From: Nonomuraea typhae
GTDB lineage: Bacteria; Actinomycetota; Actinomycetes; Streptosporangiales; Streptosporangiaceae
Direction of reading: 5' to 3'
DNA: 64,000 bases
Assembly (NCBI RefSeq): GCF_009760925.1
Contig: NZ_VRLV01000006.1
Location: 434,264 to 498,263 of the forward strand
Shown here: piece by piece, positions 32,603-42,049 of the stretch
Position numbering within the stretch: position 1 is the stretch's first letter
Layout of the letters: every line of letters starts with the position of its first letter
Notes under the pieces: generated by a model
What the model was told of the DNA's origin: nothing
Database searches by the model: none
The model's input: the letters and a program-made list of their open reading frames with translations, nothing else
Position numbers and translations under genes: made by a program

Positions 32603-33622
32603 ATGGCTCGTAGGTCAACCGTCCAGCAAGGTCCTCGGACCACTGGCGATCCTGACCTGTCCGCGCGCCCTGACGCGCCCGACTACGCCGCGCCGGCCAC
32701 CCGGCCGCGCCGCGGACGCTGGTCAGGCGGCGGCGGACGCTGGCTGGTATGGACCGGCCGCGCCATTCTGTGGGCACTTATTATCGTTATCGTGGTTAAT
32801 GGGGTTCGTGCCCTATTTGAGCGGGCGACGGCGGCCAATACCCCGGCGGCGAATGGAACCTCCCAGGTCGGGCCGGGATTCCCCAGCGACCGCGCGTCCG
32901 CGTTCGCCGCGCAGTTCGCCGGCGTTTACCTGAATTTCACGGCGGCGGACGCCGCGAGCCGGGCGGGCAAACTCGGCCCGTTCCTGCCCGACGGCGCCGA
33001 CCAGCAGTTCGGCTGGGACGGCTACGGCCGCCTGGGCGCGGTCGGCATCCAGCCGTACGACATCGAGGTCATCGACGCCCAGAACGCGGTGGTCTCGGTG
33101 GTCTTCCAGACGGGCAGCCGCCGGTTGGTGCTGTCCGTGCCGGTCTACTACTCGGGCGAGGAGGCCGGGCGCAAGTTCGTCGTGTCCGGCCGGCCCGCTC
33201 TGCTGCCCGCGCCCGCCGCCGCCGACCTGCCCCAGCTCGCCGGCCCGGAAAGCGACGCGGCGGCGGAGGCAGAGCTCAAGCCGCAGCTCGAAGCCTTCTT
33301 CAAGGCGTACGCGCAGGGTGACACCCAGTCGCTCAAGCGCTACTTCGTCGCCGGGAAGACCCTGCCCGACCTGGGCGGGGCGCTGACCTTCGGCGAGCTC
33401 AAGGGCGTCGTGGTGCCTGTGGGGGGTGCCACCAGAGAGATCCAGGCAGAGGTGGTCGTGGTGTGGATCGTGCCGACCGGCGCGACACCCTCGGCCGACC
33501 CGACCGCCGACCCCAGCGCGGTCGGCGGCCGACTGGAGCAGGCATATCGCCTCACTGTCGAGAAGCAAGGCGACAAGTGGTACGTCAAAGACATCCGCGG
33601 CGCCGGTCGAGCCGTTGGATAG
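32603..33622 (+). CDS. TcpC/ConB-like conjugal transfer protein
   Basis: 339 residues. A basic cytoplasmic N-terminus (about 1-48) is followed by one membrane helix (WLVWTGRAILWALIIVIVVN) and two external NTF2-like domains (about 85-205 and 225-335). The first includes FAAQFAGVYLNFTAADAASR, the second LEAFFKAYAQGDTQSLKRYF. This is the architecture of TcpC/ConB, the VirB8-like channel protein of Gram-positive conjugation systems. GGAGG precedes the start. It is the first gene of the operon. No relaxase accompanies it. Confidence 0.82.
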   Translation: MARRSTVQQGPRTTGDPDLSARPDAPDYAAPATRPRRGRWSGGGGRWLVWTGRAILWALIIVIVVNGVRALFERATAANTPAANGTSQVGPGFPSDRASAFAAQFAGVYLNFTAADAASRAGKLGPFLPDGADQQFGWDGYGRLGAVGIQPYDIEVIDAQNAVVSVVFQTGSRRLVLSVPVYYSGEEAGRKFVVSGRPALLPAPAAADLPQLAGPESDAAAEAELKPQLEAFFKAYAQGDTQSLKRYFVAGKTLPDLGGALTFGELKGVVVPVGGATREIQAEVVVVWIVPTGATPSADPTADPSAVGGRLEQAYRLTVEKQGDKWYVKDIRGAGRAVG

Positions 33623-33668
33623 ACGCACACCAGCGTTGCTGATCGGCACCCCCCCGGGAGGACAAGAA

Positions 33669-33962
33669 GTGATCTTGAAGACCGTAGTGCTCACCCTCAT
33701 CGACCAGGTGGCGGCCCTGACGCCGTCGCCCGCGCCGACGGGCCCCGACACCTCGGGGCTCGCCAACTTCCTGCGCGGCTTCTTCGCCCCGCTCTTCCTC
33801 GTCGTCGTCTCCGTGGTCGCGCTCTTCTTCCTCTTCACCCGCGAGATCACCAGATTCGTGCAATTCCTGATTCTGGCCGTGGCGATCGGCGTGATCTTCT
33901 ACGTTCCCAACATCATCGAAGTCACGGCCAAGGCGATCGCAGGCGCTCTGGGTATCAGGTAG
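33669..33962 (+). CDS. Small two-helix membrane protein of the secretion cluster
   Basis: 97 residues from GTG with GGGAGG seven bases upstream. A short Pro-rich segment (ALTPSPAPTGPDTSGLANF) precedes two membrane helices, about 39-56 (FAPLFLVVVSVVALFFLF) and 64-80 (VQFLILAVAIGVIFYV). Size and position match small TcpD- or VirB2/VirB3-like membrane proteins of this class of systems, but sequence alone does not prove it. It lies 46 bases after the TcpC-like gene. Confidence 0.7.
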   Translation: MILKTVVLTLIDQVAALTPSPAPTGPDTSGLANFLRGFFAPLFLVVVSVVALFFLFTREITRFVQFLILAVAIGVIFYVPNIIEVTAKAIAGALGIR

Positions 33963-34022
33963 AGGGTTGAAGCCGCGCCCCGGCGGTCATTGAACGAGCG
34001 AGCGGGTGGAGAGGAGGGCCGC

Positions 34023-37000
34023 GTGGACCTGCCCACGTATACCAATATCTGGCGAATTGAGAAGCGGCTCTACAAGCTGTACGACCTACGGCTGCCGACG
34101 CCGCTCCCCATCGTCTGGATCGGTGTCTTCGCCGGTGTGCTCGCGCCCTGGGCCTTCCTCCTCTGGCTGGTCGGCCTCCCTTTCGCGACCCCCTGGCACG
34201 TGGTCTACCTGGTCCCGCCCGGCATCGTCACCTGGCTGTCCACCCGCCCCGTCATCGAGAACAAGCGGCTGACCGAGCTCATGCAGTCCCAGCTGCGCTA
34301 CATGGGTGAACCACGCGCCTGGACCCGCATGGCCCCCGCCACCGAACCCGAGGCCGTCACCTTCTCCGGCCGCGTCTGGCGTGTCCTCCCGGCACGCGCG
34401 AAGGCCGCGAAGGCCCAGAAGAAGGCTCGCCACACGCAGCGCAAGCACGCAGCCGTCCCCGCCACGGCGTCGGCCCGCGCCGTCCGCCCAGCGGTGGCCG
34501 CGGCCGCGGCGGCCGCCACCTCCGCCCCGGTCGCCCCGCCCACCCGCTGGGGCGCCGCCACCCCGCCCCGCCGCGGCGCCGCCCCCGCCCTCCCGGCCGA
34601 CGGCCAGCTCCGCACCGTCGACACTCCGGCGGAGGAACACCGCCCGGCCGCCCTGCCACCCACCGGGACTCCGCCGGCCACGGCCACCCCGAGTGCCCGC
34701 CCCAGAACGGAACGACGCGCCACCCCAGACGAGGCGGCCGCCCTCGGCCACGACCTTCCCGCGGTCTCCTGGGGTTCCAGGAGCGCACCAGAAGGTGAGA
34801 AGTCCGTGGCCTCGGCCAAGCCGATCGACGCCGAGGCCCTCCGCAGGCTGCGCCGCCTGGCCGCCACGGCGGACACGACTCCGGCCGCGGCCACGCCGCC
34901 GCACACCACACTGCCGCCGGGCCGCACGGCCTCGGACACGTCAGTGCCGTCGAGCCGCACGGCCTCGGACACGACGCTGCCGCCGGGCCGCACGGCCTCG
35001 GACACGACGCTGCCGTCCCTGCCCGAGGGATCGGGTACGGCGGTGCCGTCCGCGTCCGAGACCGCGGCGTCGGGGTTGGACGCGCGCTCTCGGTCTGAGG
35101 CAGCGGGTACGGCGACGCCGTCTGGTTCTGCGGGGTTGGACGCGCAGCCCGGGGCTGAGGCGCCGGGCATGGGCCTGCCACCCGGTCCTGCGGGGTCGGA
35201 TGCGGGCCCCAGGACTGAAGCGCCGGATACGGCGGTGCCGTCCGCTGCCGCAGGGTCGGATGGGCAGTCCGGGTCTGCGGCGGAGGCTTTGGCGGGGCCG
35301 TCCGAGGGGCAGGGCCTGACCGTGCTGCCGGGGTCTCAGGCGCTGGACGGGGCGCTGTCGTCGGGGGCCGGGACGCCGGGCGTGGAGTCGCCGCGCCGGC
35401 CCGAGGCGCCCGCACGGGCGGACGGCTCCCAGGCGCAGGACGATGCCCGGTCGCAGCACCGCAAGGGACAGCCGCCCCGGCAGGGGGCTCCGTTGTCGTT
35501 GCCCGGTGGGCAGCGCACGTGGCCTCCGGCCGGCACAGACGCCAAGAACCTGCCGCCGGTTCGCCCGTCGGCTTCGGCGGGACTCGAGTTCCCGGGGATC
35601 TCGGCCTCCAAGGCCGACGACTTCTTCCCGGTGGCGCCGGTACCGGGAGCGAAGCCCGCGAGCCCCACACCGGAGGAGCCGACAGTCTCGGAGCCGGCCG
35701 TCTCGGGACCGGCCGTCTCGGGACCGGCCGTCTCGGGACCGGCCGCTTCGGAGCCGACCGTCTTGGGACCGGCCGTCTCGGAGCCGGTCGTCTCGGAGCC
35801 GGCCGTCTTGGAGGTTGTCGCGCCACCTGGTGACGCCGCCTCCCCGGAAACCTCCGCGCCCATGGCCGAAGCGCCCTCCGTGGAAGCCGCGCCCGACGTG
35901 GAAGGCAGCTCCAACGCCGACTTGTCTGCGCCAGAAGGCGGAGCGCCCGAGGCTGTGGTGTCTTCGCTGGAGGCCGCCGGGCCTAAGGCTGTGGCGCCGC
36001 TGCCGGAGCTTGTCGGGTCCGGGCAGGTCGAGGTGCCCAAGCCGTTCCGCCCTGCCGCCGGGCAGCCCAAGCCTGCCTTCCGCCCCGTCGCCCCCGAGGC
36101 GGGCAAACCGGCCATCCCCGCGGCGCACCTGCCCGCGGATGTCGAGCCCCAGGCCGGCCCCCCTGCGGACGTCAGGCCGCCGGTCACCCAGAAGCCGGCC
36201 GCCTTGGCCCCCGACCTCCCCATCGGCCAGGCGGGAGGGCGGCCTGCCGTACCGGACGAGCGGGTGCCGGGGCCGCGGAGTGGTGAAGGGCGGGTGCGGC
36301 GGATCGAGTCGGTCGTGGGGCGGGACTCCGGTGGCTGGCGGCGGATCGCGCAGGTCGTGGTAGGTGGCGGCGGGCCCAGGACGGATGGGTCGGAGATCGA
36401 CGAGGCCCGGGCCAGGGCGGTGTTCGGGGGCAGCCGGAGGGTCGTGGTGCTCGGGTGTACCGGGGGCGCCGGGCAGAGTACGACGGCGCTCATGCTCGGG
36501 CACACGCTGGCCAAGGTGCGCGATGACCGGATTGTCGCGGTGGATGCCAACACGGGCGCCAACACGCTGACGAGCCGGATCCAGCCGGAGTCCCCGGAGA
36601 CGCTCACCAGCCTGCTCTCGGGGCTGGATCGGGTCAGCGGGTATCTGGGCATGCGCGGGTACACCAGCCGGACGCCCTCCGGGCTGGAAGTCGTCGGGGC
36701 GGACACCGACGCGGGGGCGGAGCAGCGGCTGGCGGATCGGACGCTCTTCTCCGACCAGCGGCTCGGCCAGGCGGTGCAGCTGCTCGACCGGCACTACAAG
36801 CTTGCGGTGATCGACCCGGCGGCGGCGCTGGCCGCCCGCGTCCTGCCGTACTCGGACCAGCTGGTGCTCGTCGTCCCGGCCAGTGAGGAGGCGGCCGAGG
36901 CGGTGGCGATGACGTTCGAGTGGCTCGACGGGCACGGTTGCGCGGACCTGCGCCGGCGGGCCGTGATCGTGGTGAACGGCGTGAGCAGGCGCTCGATGGC

Positions 37001-37247
37001 CGATGTCGAGCAGGCGGAGGCGGTGGCCCGTGGCAGGTGCCGGGCGATCGTGAGGGTCCCCTGGGAGGACGAGCTGGCGCCGGGCGGCGTCGACGCGGTC
37101 GATCCGGGGCAGTTGCGCGCGGCCGGGCGGCGAGCGTATCTGGCTCTCGCCGGGGTCGTGGTCGCGGGCTTCGCGGCACAGATGGTCCGAGCGAGCGAGG
37201 AGGAGTTGGCCAGTGACCCCCCGGGCACGAGAATCGGTGAGCGTTAG
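34023..37247 (+). CDS. TcpE-like protein fused to a ParA/MinD-type domain with a defective P-loop
   Basis: 1074 residues from GTG 34023 (GAGGAGG upstream). The N-terminus (LPTYTNIWRIEKRLYKLYDL) and two membrane helices (about 30-75) match TcpE/ConD. A very long Ala/Pro/Ser-rich linker follows (about 130-770), with 12-residue repeats (PPGRTASDTT type) and five-residue repeats (VSGPA type, nine times). The C-terminal 270 residues are ParA/MinD-like, but the P-loop reads GCTGGAGQSTT (811-821): Gln818 replaces the catalytic Lys, and the signature Lys is a Thr. VAVDANTGANTL matches the Walker A' region. It is probably a non-hydrolysing organiser. Confidence 0.82.
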   Translation: MDLPTYTNIWRIEKRLYKLYDLRLPTPLPIVWIGVFAGVLAPWAFLLWLVGLPFATPWHVVYLVPPGIVTWLSTRPVIENKRLTELMQSQLRYMGEPRAWTRMAPATEPEAVTFSGRVWRVLPARAKAAKAQKKARHTQRKHAAVPATASARAVRPAVAAAAAAATSAPVAPPTRWGAATPPRRGAAPALPADGQLRTVDTPAEEHRPAALPPTGTPPATATPSARPRTERRATPDEAAALGHDLPAVSWGSRSAPEGEKSVASAKPIDAEALRRLRRLAATADTTPAAATPPHTTLPPGRTASDTSVPSSRTASDTTLPPGRTASDTTLPSLPEGSGTAVPSASETAASGLDARSRSEAAGTATPSGSAGLDAQPGAEAPGMGLPPGPAGSDAGPRTEAPDTAVPSAAAGSDGQSGSAAEALAGPSEGQGLTVLPGSQALDGALSSGAGTPGVESPRRPEAPARADGSQAQDDARSQHRKGQPPRQGAPLSLPGGQRTWPPAGTDAKNLPPVRPSASAGLEFPGISASKADDFFPVAPVPGAKPASPTPEEPTVSEPAVSGPAVSGPAVSGPAASEPTVLGPAVSEPVVSEPAVLEVVAPPGDAASPETSAPMAEAPSVEAAPDVEGSSNADLSAPEGGAPEAVVSSLEAAGPKAVAPLPELVGSGQVEVPKPFRPAAGQPKPAFRPVAPEAGKPAIPAAHLPADVEPQAGPPADVRPPVTQKPAALAPDLPIGQAGGRPAVPDERVPGPRSGEGRVRRIESVVGRDSGGWRRIAQVVVGGGGPRTDGSEIDEARARAVFGGSRRVVVLGCTGGAGQSTTALMLGHTLAKVRDDRIVAVDANTGANTLTSRIQPESPETLTSLLSGLDRVSGYLGMRGYTSRTPSGLEVVGADTDAGAEQRLADRTLFSDQRLGQAVQLLDRHYKLAVIDPAAALAARVLPYSDQLVLVVPASEEAAEAVAMTFEWLDGHGCADLRRRAVIVVNGVSRRSMADVEQAEAVARGRCRAIVRVPWEDELAPGGVDAVDPGQLRAAGRRAYLALAGVVVAGFAAQMVRASEEELASDPPGTRIGER

Positions 37248-37294
37248 GTGAACATGCGTGCAGGTCAGGCCCGTTCATGCGTCGAGGGGGCGGC

Positions 37295-39769
37295 ATGAGC
37301 AGGGCGTCGCGAGCGCATCAGCGTCTTGCGGTCCGCTATTTCGACGACCGCATCCTGCTCACCGATACCTGCGCATGGGCATATTTCCGGCTTCCAACGG
37401 TCAGCTATGAGTTCGTCACCCCCGAAGAGCGCGAGGCTCTGGCGACCAACATCACGATCGCGCTCGCGGCGATCCGCATGCCCGACGCCGAGGTGCACCT
37501 GAGGGTGGCGCACCGGACCTATCCGGCGGCGGAGTGGGCGATGGCGCTGAACGGCACCTCCGACGAGGGTCCCGGCTGGCGGGACTACCTGGAGGAGATG
37601 TACCGGCACGTCTGGGCCAAGGACTTCTGGTCCAAAGAGGTCTATCTCGGTGTACGGCTGGGCTCGCGCGGCCGGCAGATCGGGCAGGGAGTCCTGGCCC
37701 AGTTGTTCGGCTTCTACCAGCGCACCGAGAAGGTGCTGGGCCTCGACGACGATCATGTGCCGGACAGTGAGATCAGCAGATGGACCGAGCAGGCGGAAAG
37801 ACTGGGCAGAGCACTCGCGTCAAGCGCTCTCTACGCCCGGCACGCCACCTCGACCGAGGTGGCGTGGCTGTTCCAGCACGCCGCCTCCGGTTCGGTCGGG
37901 GACCCGCAGCCGTCGGCCAGCCCGCGCCGCCGCTGGGGCAGGGGTGAGATCGAGTCGCTGGTCGAGGGCGAGATCCACAACGGCAGGTCGCTGCTGCGCC
38001 TGGTGCAGCCGCAGGGTGACTCCTATGTGGCCTACCTGTCGTTCGCCCGCTTCCCCGACCTGATGCCGTTCCCGGACGGCGAGCCGTGGATGCACTTCTC
38101 CGACCAACTCCCGTTCCCGGTGGAGATCTCCAGCCGGATGCGGCTGATCCCGCCGGTCAAGGCGTCGAAGGACGTGGCGCGCAAGCTCGCGCACGCCCGT
38201 GACATGGACATCCACATCCGGGAGGCCGGCGCGGAGGCCCCGATCGCGCTGGCCGAGCAGATCGACGCGGCCAGGATGCTGGAGCACGGCATCACGAAGG
38301 AGCGCCTGCCGTTCGTGTACGGCTGGCACCGCCTGATCGTGAGCGCCCCGACCGAGGAGATCTGCGTGCAGCGGGTCGAGGCGGTCGTGGAGCACTACCG
38401 GGACATGGGCATCGACGTGGTGAACTCGACCGGCGACCAGTTCTCGCTGTTCTGCGAGACGCTGCCGGGGGAGAAGGTCCGGGTCAACGCCTACGCCCAG
38501 CGGCAGCCGCTGCGCACGATCGCGGGCGGCATGGCCACGGCCACGGTGGATCTGGGCGACCGGATGGAGGATCCGGCCAGCGGCTGGCTGGGGCCGTACA
38601 TCGGGGAGACCGTCGGCAGGGCGCGCAGCATCGTGCACTTCGACCCGCTCGTCGCGGCGATGCGCAACAGGCCCACGGCCATCGCGATCACCGGGGAGCC
38701 GGGCGGCGGCAAGACCACGCTGGCGCTGCTGATGATCTACCAGATGGCGTTGCGGGGCGTGACGGTGGCGGTGATCGACCCGAAGGGCGACGCCGAGTCG
38801 CTGGTGCGGCTGCTGCAGAAGCGCGACCGCAAGGCGCGGGTGATCCCGCTGGGCTCGGCGGCGCCGGGGCTGCTGGACCCGTTCTCCTTCGGCGACGACA
38901 TCGCGGCCAAGAAGACGATGGCGACCGAGACGCTGCGGTTGCTGCTGCCGCGCATGTCCGAGGAACGCGAGTCGGCGATGATCCAGGCGGTCGCCGCGGT
39001 CTCGAACGCGCCGGACCCGTCGCTGGGCAAGGTCGTGGACCACCTGGAGGAGTCCGAGGACGCCGCCTCCAAGAACCTGGGCGCGGTGCTGCGCTCCATG
39101 TCGGAGATGCACCTGGCCCGGCTCTGCTTCGACCCCTCGGGCGGTGAGCAGATCGACACCGAGGGCTGGACGACGGTGTTCACGCTGGGCGGGCTGACCC
39201 TGCCGGACGTGACGACCGGGCGCGACGACTACTCCTACGAGCAGCGGCTGTCGGTGGCCCTGCTCTACCTCGTCTCGCAGTTCGCCCGCAGGCTCATGAA
39301 CGGCCTGGACCGGCGCTCGCCCAAGGCGATCTTCCTGGACGAGGCGTGGGCCATCACCTCCACGCCCGAGGGCGCCAAGCTGGTGCCCGAGGTCAGCCGC
39401 ATGGGCCGCTCCCGCAACACCGCGCTGGTCCTCGTCTCCCAGAACGCCGGCGACCTGCTGAACGAGCAGGTGACCAACTGCCTGTCGTCCGTCTTCGCCT
39501 TCCGCTCGACCGAACGGGTGGAGGTCGATCACGTCATGTCGCTGCTCGGCGTGGACGGGTCCGAGGAGCACAAGGCCGTGCTGCGCTCGCTGGGCAACGG
39601 CGAATGCGTATTCCGTGATCTGGATGGCAGGGCCGGACGCATTGCAGTAGACCTGATCTCTGAAGAGCTGCTGCGCTGGCTCGACACGAATCCGACGCAT
39701 GACAAACCCGGCGACAGCGGGAATGATCTTCAAGGGGGCGTGGGCAGGGCGCAGGAGGTGCGGTCATGA
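37295..39769 (+). CDS. VirB4/ConE-like secretion ATPase
   Basis: 824 residues from ATG 37295 (GAGGGGG upstream). The N-terminal ~440 residues are the VirB4-type membrane-associated domain. The C-terminal ATPase has Walker A GEPGGGKTT (467-475), VAVIDPKGDAESLVRLLQ, Walker B AIFLDEAW (about 678-685) and VLVSQNAGDLL (sensor region). It powers assembly or transport in type IV secretion and is the most conserved part of the machine. Its last four bases (ATGA) overlap the next gene. Confidence 0.9.
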   Translation: MSRASRAHQRLAVRYFDDRILLTDTCAWAYFRLPTVSYEFVTPEEREALATNITIALAAIRMPDAEVHLRVAHRTYPAAEWAMALNGTSDEGPGWRDYLEEMYRHVWAKDFWSKEVYLGVRLGSRGRQIGQGVLAQLFGFYQRTEKVLGLDDDHVPDSEISRWTEQAERLGRALASSALYARHATSTEVAWLFQHAASGSVGDPQPSASPRRRWGRGEIESLVEGEIHNGRSLLRLVQPQGDSYVAYLSFARFPDLMPFPDGEPWMHFSDQLPFPVEISSRMRLIPPVKASKDVARKLAHARDMDIHIREAGAEAPIALAEQIDAARMLEHGITKERLPFVYGWHRLIVSAPTEEICVQRVEAVVEHYRDMGIDVVNSTGDQFSLFCETLPGEKVRVNAYAQRQPLRTIAGGMATATVDLGDRMEDPASGWLGPYIGETVGRARSIVHFDPLVAAMRNRPTAIAITGEPGGGKTTLALLMIYQMALRGVTVAVIDPKGDAESLVRLLQKRDRKARVIPLGSAAPGLLDPFSFGDDIAAKKTMATETLRLLLPRMSEERESAMIQAVAAVSNAPDPSLGKVVDHLEESEDAASKNLGAVLRSMSEMHLARLCFDPSGGEQIDTEGWTTVFTLGGLTLPDVTTGRDDYSYEQRLSVALLYLVSQFARRLMNGLDRRSPKAIFLDEAWAITSTPEGAKLVPEVSRMGRSRNTALVLVSQNAGDLLNEQVTNCLSSVFAFRSTERVEVDHVMSLLGVDGSEEHKAVLRSLGNGECVFRDLDGRAGRIAVDLISEELLRWLDTNPTHDKPGDSGNDLQGGVGRAQEVRS

Positions 39770-42048
39770 AAGTACGGCTAGCCAGGCGGCTGGCTGTCGC
39801 GTTGGCACTGCTCGCGGGCATCATCGTGTTGCCCGCGGTCATGGGTGCCATGTCGCCGGCGGCGGCCGCTCCGTGCGAGTTGTCCGGGACGCTCGCTCCG
39901 GAGATCGTGGGCGGTGGCATGGATGGACTCCTCATGCCGCCGCAGCCTGCCCAGGGCGCCGGCGCGCCGGCGGCCCAGGGCGCCACCGCGCCGCCGCCGG
40001 CCACCAACTACCAGCAGTTCGGCACCGCCGGCCAGTTCTGGCACACCTACGACATCGGCTGCGACTTCGGCGCCTGGGCCGGCAACGCCTGGGCCAACCA
40101 GGTCTTCCTGTGGGCCAAGGCGATCGACCGGCTGACGATCACCACCTACCAGGCGGCGGCCACCGAGGGCCCGCTGGCGGCGATCAAGGACGTGGTCGAC
40201 GACATCGTCACGAACCTGTCCGAGGCGATGTACTGGCCTTACCTGCGGCCGGTCGTGATCCTCGGCGCGATCTGGCTGGCGTGGTACGGCCTGATCCGCA
40301 AACGGGCCACCACGACCACCGAGGGCATCATCTGGATGGTCCTCGCGGTCACCGTGGCCACCTGGTTCTTCAGCCGCCCCCAGGACTTCACCGGGCTCGG
40401 CAAGGTCGTCACGGACAAGACCGGCGAGGTCGTCAACTCGGCCTTCTCCGGCCTGCCCGGCGCCGGCGGGACCTCCTGCCTGCCCGGGCCCGGGCAGACC
40501 AGCCCCGAGGTCAAGACCGGCGGCTACGCGCACACGGGCACGCCCACGGTGGACCAGAACGCCGACGCCCTGTGGTCCACGCTGGTCTGCAAGCCGTGGC
40601 TGATGGGCATGTTCGGCACCGCCGACCCCAACCAGCCGATCGTGCGCGACTACGGCCGGGCGATGCTGGAGATCCAGACGCTCGACGCCGCCGAGCTGGC
40701 CAGCGGCAGCCGGGACAACGGCGCCCACCAGGCCAAGTACGCCGAGTACGCCGACAAGCTCAAGGGCGACCCGCGCTACTTCGTCTTCCAGGGCAAGGAG
40801 TGGACCAGCCGCGTGGGCGTGGCCATCGGCGCCCTCATCGCCGCCCTGGTCGCCGGGTTGCTGATCTTCCTGGTGGCGGTCTCGCTGCTGGTGCTCAAGG
40901 TCGGCTTCCTGCTGCTGCTCATCATGGGACCGGTCTTCCTGCTGCTCGGCGTGCACCCGGGCAGCGGGCGCATCATCGCCATGCGCTGGGTGGAGATGCT
41001 GGTCGGCACCCTGCTCAGGCAGGCGGTGCTGGCCCTCGTGCTCGGCGTCCTGGTGTACGGCTACGCGCTGATCATGTCCACGGCGTTGCCCTGGGGCATG
41101 CAGATCCTGTTCATGGCCCTGCTGACGATCGCGGTGTTCTTCTACCGCCGGCCGTTCCAGCACTTGTTCGCCTCGATGAACGGGCACACGCTGACCACCC
41201 GCATGCTCGGCGACGCGACCACGGCGCCGGTGCTGAACCGGGCCTCGAACGTGCTGCCTCCGGTGGCCGCCCAGAAGATCAAGAACTGGGGCGTGCGCAA
41301 GGCCGAGCCGGCCCTGCAGGCGGCGGCCATGGCCGGAGCGACGGGCGCGGTGGCGGGAACGGCGGCCAGAGCCGCGGCCGGCGCCGAAGGCGGCGCACCC
41401 GGCTCACCGTCGGGCAACCGGATGCCCTCCACCCCGGCTCCGCTCAATCCAGACGAGAAGGGCGCCAAGGGAGGAGCCCGTACGGCTCCCGCCGCGCGCA
41501 CCGGCTCCGCCCCGCCGCTCAACCTGGGCGGCGGCGCACCCACCCGCACCGGCCGCCCCGGCGGCCGGGGGCCGGGCTCCGGCGGGCCGGGCGGCGCAGG
41601 CGGCACTCCGGCGGCCGGAGGCTCCGGTGGTTCTGGGGCCGGGTCCGGTGGGTCGGGCGGCGGCTGGTTCGGCGGGCGCTCCGGCGGCGGCTGGGCGTCA
41701 CGCGGTGGTTCGGGCTCCAGGTCGGGCGCGTCCCGGGCGAGCTCGGGCGGTTCGCGACGCGGCTCCGGCGGCGGCATCTTCGGTGGCGGTTCCGGGCGCG
41801 GCGGCGGTTCCGGCCGGTCGGCCTCGGGCTCCGGGCGTTCTGGCGGCTCACGGTCGTCCGGCGGCGGGATCTTCGGCGGGTCCGGCGGCTCCTCGGGCGG
41901 CGGCATCTTCGGCGGCTCCGGAGACGTGCCCAGGGCGCGCTCCTCGGAGGCGCCCCCGCTCTGGCTGCCGAGCCGGCGCGGCGGTGGCGGGGGCGGTGAC
42001 GAGCCGCCGGTGCCGTTCTGGTTGAAGCCCAACTCCGACAAGGATTGA
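39766..42048 (+). CDS. VirB6/TcpH-like polytopic membrane protein
   Basis: 760 residues. A signal peptide (about 1-34, LARRLAVALALLAGIIVLPA) is followed by an external domain, then about seven membrane helices between residues 160 and 465, including GLLIFLVAVSLLVLKVGFLL. The C-terminal 290 residues are Gly/Ser/Arg-rich with GGGIFGGGSG-type repeats. This matches the VirB6/TcpH/ConG channel component. The start overlaps the VirB4-like stop, which implies translational coupling. The glycine-rich tail is unusually long. Confidence 0.82.
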   Translation: MKVRLARRLAVALALLAGIIVLPAVMGAMSPAAAAPCELSGTLAPEIVGGGMDGLLMPPQPAQGAGAPAAQGATAPPPATNYQQFGTAGQFWHTYDIGCDFGAWAGNAWANQVFLWAKAIDRLTITTYQAAATEGPLAAIKDVVDDIVTNLSEAMYWPYLRPVVILGAIWLAWYGLIRKRATTTTEGIIWMVLAVTVATWFFSRPQDFTGLGKVVTDKTGEVVNSAFSGLPGAGGTSCLPGPGQTSPEVKTGGYAHTGTPTVDQNADALWSTLVCKPWLMGMFGTADPNQPIVRDYGRAMLEIQTLDAAELASGSRDNGAHQAKYAEYADKLKGDPRYFVFQGKEWTSRVGVAIGALIAALVAGLLIFLVAVSLLVLKVGFLLLLIMGPVFLLLGVHPGSGRIIAMRWVEMLVGTLLRQAVLALVLGVLVYGYALIMSTALPWGMQILFMALLTIAVFFYRRPFQHLFASMNGHTLTTRMLGDATTAPVLNRASNVLPPVAAQKIKNWGVRKAEPALQAAAMAGATGAVAGTAARAAAGAEGGAPGSPSGNRMPSTPAPLNPDEKGAKGGARTAPAARTGSAPPLNLGGGAPTRTGRPGGRGPGSGGPGGAGGTPAAGGSGGSGAGSGGSGGGWFGGRSGGGWASRGGSGSRSGASRASSGGSRRGSGGGIFGGGSGRGGGSGRSASGSGRSGGSRSSGGGIFGGSGGSSGGGIFGGSGDVPRARSSEAPPLWLPSRRGGGGGGDEPPVPFWLKPNSDKD

Positions 42049-42049
42049 G

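Noticed and set aside
32392..32613. Small open frame in the secretion operon promoter
   Set aside because: No ribosome-binding site, and it overlaps an inverted repeat and the TcpC-like start.
34941..36935. Minus-strand frame of over 600 codons in the TcpE-ParA gene
   Set aside because: It mirrors the low-complexity linker and is Arg/Pro-rich with no start signal.
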